Source: Burkholderia sp. Ac-20365
Lineage (GTDB): Bacteria > Pseudomonadota > Gammaproteobacteria > Burkholderiales > Burkholderiaceae
Length of the DNA: 64,000 nucleotides
Direction: 5' to 3'
NCBI RefSeq assembly: GCF_017104715.1
Contig: NZ_JAAGPI010000001.1
Coordinates: forward strand, 372,001-436,000
Within the stretch, counting starts at the first letter, position 1. Each line of letters opens with the position of its first letter. Below are positions 61,482 to 64,000 of the stretch, one piece after another. Position numbers and translations under genes: made by a program. The notes under the pieces were generated by a model. The model searched no databases, was not told the DNA's origin, and saw only the letters and a program-made list of their open reading frames with translations.

Positions 61482-62402
61482 TCACGACCCGGCGCGGAAT
61501 TCGATGCGTCGATTGCGTGCTCGGCCATCGGCCGTATCGTTCGATGCAATCGGTTGATCCGGCCCGACGCCGAGCGTCGACAGTTGCTGTGGCGAAATGC
61601 CCTTCGCAACGAGATAACCTTTCACGGCGTCCGCGCGTGCCTGGCTCAGTGCGACATTGGTCGAGCGATTGCCGGACGCGTCCGTGTGGCCGATGATCGC
61701 AACCTGCCGCGTCGTCATCTTCGCGAGCACGGCCGCCATCTGATCGAGAATTGCGCGGCCTTGCGGCGTCAGCGTTGCGCTGCCTGTTTCGAATTCGATC
61801 GTTCGATTCGCGAGCGTCTGATCGAGCATGCCCTGTTCGGACGCGCTGACGCGCAATGCGTTCCTGATCGTATAGGTTGGGTTCAGTGCGTTCGCCATGT
61901 CGCTCGCAAGCTGCTGGCGTTGCGCTTCGTTGCGCACTTCGCCCTTCACTTCAATCGACGTGCCGTCGATTTTCAACTGCCCCTTGCTGATCTGCTTCAA
62001 CTCCGGCCCGATCAGTTTCTGTACGTTCGCGCTCCAGTTGGGCGGCGTCGCCACATCGCCGATCTCGATCTGGTCGACCACGTTCGCTGCGCCATACGTA
62101 TCCCGCAAGCGCGCGAGCACGGCGGCTTTGGTTGCTTCATCGGGCAGCTTGCCGCCGACTACGACCTGGCCCGGCGCAGCATTCGCGGCGGGCGGCGCGG
62201 ACGTAAGGGTGCCGGTAGCCACCGGCGCAGATGTATTCGGCGCGGAAGCGGGCGCGGGCAGCACAGTCGTATGAATCTTGATGCCGCTGTTATCGACGGG
62301 CGTGACGTTCGCGGGCCCGGCATTGTCTGCCAACGTCGCGCCGCTCGCCGTGGCGGCCAACAGCGCCGCCGCGATCACGTTGAGCCTGATTCGCTTCGTC
62401 AT
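61482..62402 (-). CDS. OmpA-family protein with BON-like domains in the T6SS locus, 306 aa
   Basis: An exported protein with a signal peptide (residues 1-25) and a Pro/Ala-rich spacer. Two BON-like modules follow (about 80-190), then a C-terminal OmpA/peptidoglycan-binding domain (about 195-305) with TIEFETGSATLTPQG, IIGHTDASGNRSTN and ARNRRIEF. ATG 62402 precedes the signal peptide. It is last in the tssM-tagF-ompA unit. It may provide cell-wall anchoring to the TssL lacking its own peptidoglycan domain. Confidence 0.87.
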   Translation of the reverse strand: MTKRIRLNVIAAALLAATASGATLADNAGPANVTPVDNSGIKIHTTVLPAPASAPNTSAPVATGTLTSAPPAANAAPGQVVVGGKLPDEATKAAVLARLRDTYGAANVVDQIEIGDVATPPNWSANVQKLIGPELKQISKGQLKIDGTSIEVKGEVRNEAQRQQLASDMANALNPTYTIRNALRVSASEQGMLDQTLANRTIEFETGSATLTPQGRAILDQMAAVLAKMTTRQVAIIGHTDASGNRSTNVALSQARADAVKGYLVAKGISPQQLSTLGVGPDQPIASNDTADGRARNRRIEFRAGS

Positions 62403-62406
62403 TGCT

Positions 62407-63396
62407 TTACGCTCCTGCAAACGCTTCGCGGAACGTGTCGATGCTGACACGCAGCGAGAGTTGCGGTTGGTCGAGGTAACTGACGAGCTTGCTGATGCCA
62501 TGGTCGTTTTGTGCGTGTTCGTCGATCCATTCGGGATCGTCGATGTCGATATTGTGCTGCGCGTACGCCTGCGGATCGACGACGCTATGCAGCGTTTTCG
62601 CCGACGCGCCGTTGAAGCCGATCACGAGGCGCTCGCGCTGCGCGATCGTGCCGATGAAAATGGCCAGTTCGAAATCCGCGTGCGCGACGAACGGCGCGAT
62701 CAGTTCGAGCCAGAACGCCGCGACGAGCGTGCGATAGAACGGGTCGTTCGGCAACGGCAACGTGAGACCGCGTTCGAGGTGCGATGTTCCGCTCGTCATC
62801 ACGGGCCGCAGCAGCGAGCCCAGCGCGAGCATCGCGCCGCGAAGCCGCACCGGGTGGCCGCTTGCGAGCAGCATCTGTTCGAGACCGGACAGGGTCTGAT
62901 GTTCGACGAAGTCGTTGAAGGTGCCGTCGTGCGGATTGCCGGGACCTGCGATTTCAATCGGAACCTGCGTTTCGCCGAGCGCCTGCAACGCGCCCGCTGG
63001 TTCTGTCGTATCGAGCAACGGCTTCATCTGCGTGGCCACACGCGACCACAGTCGCGCAAACGCAAGCGGACTGCGCGCGAAGAACGCAAGCGGGCGGTCC
63101 ACTTCGAGTGCCGTTGCTGCGAGAAACGGAAAGCGCCGCGCCGACTGATCCTGACTCGCCACCATATGCCCGGCGATGGCGAGCTTGCTGCGCGAGCCGA
63201 GAAACGCGAAGTGCATCGGCTTCGCGCTTTCATACACGATCTTCCAGCGAGGATCTTCCGCGAGCAGTTCCATGGCCTGCGCGATCCATCTGTCGAGCGT
63301 CTGCAGCAGTTGCGGATTGTGCGCGCTCTTCACGAAGTCGCCGCGCGACGGAATCTTGCCGAAGTAGGCGATTTGCGCCTGCACGGTCTGGCTCAT
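62407..63396 (-). CDS. tagF: Type VI secretion-associated protein TagF, 329 aa
   Basis: An N-terminal IAYFGKIPSRGDFVKSAH and a GPGNPHDGTFNDFVE region identify TagF, a post-translational repressor of the machine in Pseudomonas. Its C-terminal half is a longer non-conserved domain. ATG 63396 overlaps the tssM stop (ATGA). The ompA-like gene follows 4 bases later. Confidence 0.87.
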   Translation of the reverse strand: MSQTVQAQIAYFGKIPSRGDFVKSAHNPQLLQTLDRWIAQAMELLAEDPRWKIVYESAKPMHFAFLGSRSKLAIAGHMVASQDQSARRFPFLAATALEVDRPLAFFARSPLAFARLWSRVATQMKPLLDTTEPAGALQALGETQVPIEIAGPGNPHDGTFNDFVEHQTLSGLEQMLLASGHPVRLRGAMLALGSLLRPVMTSGTSHLERGLTLPLPNDPFYRTLVAAFWLELIAPFVAHADFELAIFIGTIAQRERLVIGFNGASAKTLHSVVDPQAYAQHNIDIDDPEWIDEHAQNDHGISKLVSYLDQPQLSLRVSIDTFREAFAGA

Positions 63397-64000
63397 TGCG
63401 CGCTCCCGTTGTTGGTGGCGGCAACGGCTGTCGTTGCGGCGGGTGTCGAAGCCGTTGCGGCAACAGCGCCGGTTGCGGCGCCGACATCCGCAACCGACGA
63501 AGGCAGTTTCAGGCCGCGCAGCGATTGTTGTTGAGGCGCATCGCCGCTGGTCGTTGCCTGCGATGTGCTGATGATCCGCATGCTCACGGACACGCTGACA
63601 TTGCCTTGCGTCCACGTGAGATCGAACGTGCCGTCCGGGCGGCGCGTGCGTTGCGCCGTGTTGATGAGCTTCTCGAGACCATAGCGGCCCGGCTCGTTGA
63701 CGAGCTGGATTGTGCGGCCGTCGAAGGTCGTCGCGGACAGCGTCGCGCCCGGCGATCCGGTCGGATTCGGCCACACGAAGTTCGTCCACTGCGGCGGCGT
63801 GTTGCGATAGCGAAGCTGCTGGCCGTCGATTGCAACCGTGTATTCCGTCGTGCCGCTGCTAGGCTGCGGCAGGATCTGGAACACCGTCTGCGGTTCCGAC
63901 GAAGCCTGTCCGCCGCCCGCTGCACCACCGGCAAGCGGCGCGACCCAACGCGCAAAGCCGTTCGTGAAGTCCGGCGTCAACGCGAGGCCCATATCGCCCC
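63393..64000 (-). CDS. tssM: Type VI secretion membrane protein TssM (IcmF family), 3' part
   Basis: Only the C-terminal about 202 codons are visible; the gene runs past the right end of the window. FARWVAPLAGG, RYRNTPPQWTNFVWPNP and EKLINTAQRTRRPDGTFDLTW belong to the periplasmic C-terminal domain that contacts TssJ. The frame is read to the window edge. It overlaps tagF by 4 bases. This is the largest protein of the membrane complex, so most of it is out of sight. Confidence 0.9.
   Translation of the reverse strand, partial: GDMGLALTPDFTNGFARWVAPLAGGAAGGGQASSEPQTVFQILPQPSSGTTEYTVAIDGQQLRYRNTPPQWTNFVWPNPTGSPGATLSATTFDGRTIQLVNEPGRYGLEKLINTAQRTRRPDGTFDLTWTQGNVSVSVSMRIISTSQATTSGDAPQQQSLRGLKLPSSVADVGAATGAVAATASTPAATTAVAATNNGSAQ

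Noticed and set aside
1..64000. tRNA genes, rRNA genes, insertion sequences, integrases or attachment sites
   Set aside because: Read on both strands, I saw no cloverleaf-like tRNA, transposase, integrase or flanking direct repeats. A tRNAscan or Infernal run could overturn this.

Overview
The window is GC-rich, dense, single-copy bacterial chromosome. It looks like a member of the Burkholderiaceae (Burkholderia, Paraburkholderia or Caballeronia type). The evidence is two classical OmpC-like porins starting with the AQSSVTLYG mature end, an ECF41 sigma factor cluster, several MocR, IclR and LysR regulated catabolic cassettes, and a Burkholderia-style type VI secretion (T6SS) locus. I see no rRNA, tRNA, CRISPR array, insertion sequence or phage gene.

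Layout. 1-9.8 kb: tail of a sterol desaturase-like membrane protein, an aldo/keto reductase, a stand-alone receiver protein, two convergent porins, and an ECF41 sigma factor with a carboxymuconolactone-decarboxylase-like protein, a cupin and a LysR regulator. A textbook-like ECF41 promoter lies in front of the LysR gene. 8.7-15.5 kb: an esterase-like hydrolase, a beta-propeller lipoprotein, a cyclic-nucleotide-domain/thioredoxin-reductase-like fusion, an Ohr peroxidase with twin operators, and small exported proteins. 15.5-23.5 kb: an IclR regulator divergent from a PotABCD-type ABC transporter operon that encloses a three-subunit amine/opine oxidase-like flavoenzyme. 23.8-26.9 kb: 1-Cys peroxiredoxin, a metallo-beta-lactamase/rhodanese fusion and a glycosyltransferase. 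26.9-32.5 kb: a MocR regulator divergent from an amino-acid permease, a D-amino-acid dehydrogenase-like flavoprotein and a LivK-type binding protein.

32.8-45.5 kb: a type I secretion system (TolC, HlyD and HlyB homologues) with a very large RTX/subtilisin/P-domain substrate. Directly upstream of this substrate, in the same reading frame and separated by one TGA codon, lies a 283-residue HExxH metallopeptidase-like ORF. Upstream again is an unknown exported 237-residue protein. This block and the next 1.5 kb are visibly AT-richer, and a GNAT acetyltransferase nearby is also broken by a single stop codon. The two halves of the substrate may be one roughly 2258-residue two-protease RTX protein interrupted by a nonsense codon.

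47.5-64 kb: a T6SS locus with tssL, tssK and tssJ on one strand, then a TPR lipoprotein, tssB, tssC, hcp, tssE, tssF, tssG, clpV and tssA on the other, then an OmpA/BON protein, tagF and the 3' end of tssM. vgrG, PAAR and effectors are not in the window. Regulation is unusually readable here: paired operators for Ohr, 21-bp-spaced half-sites at the IclR promoter, a nested four-half-site array at the MocR divergent promoter, and hairpins around hcp.
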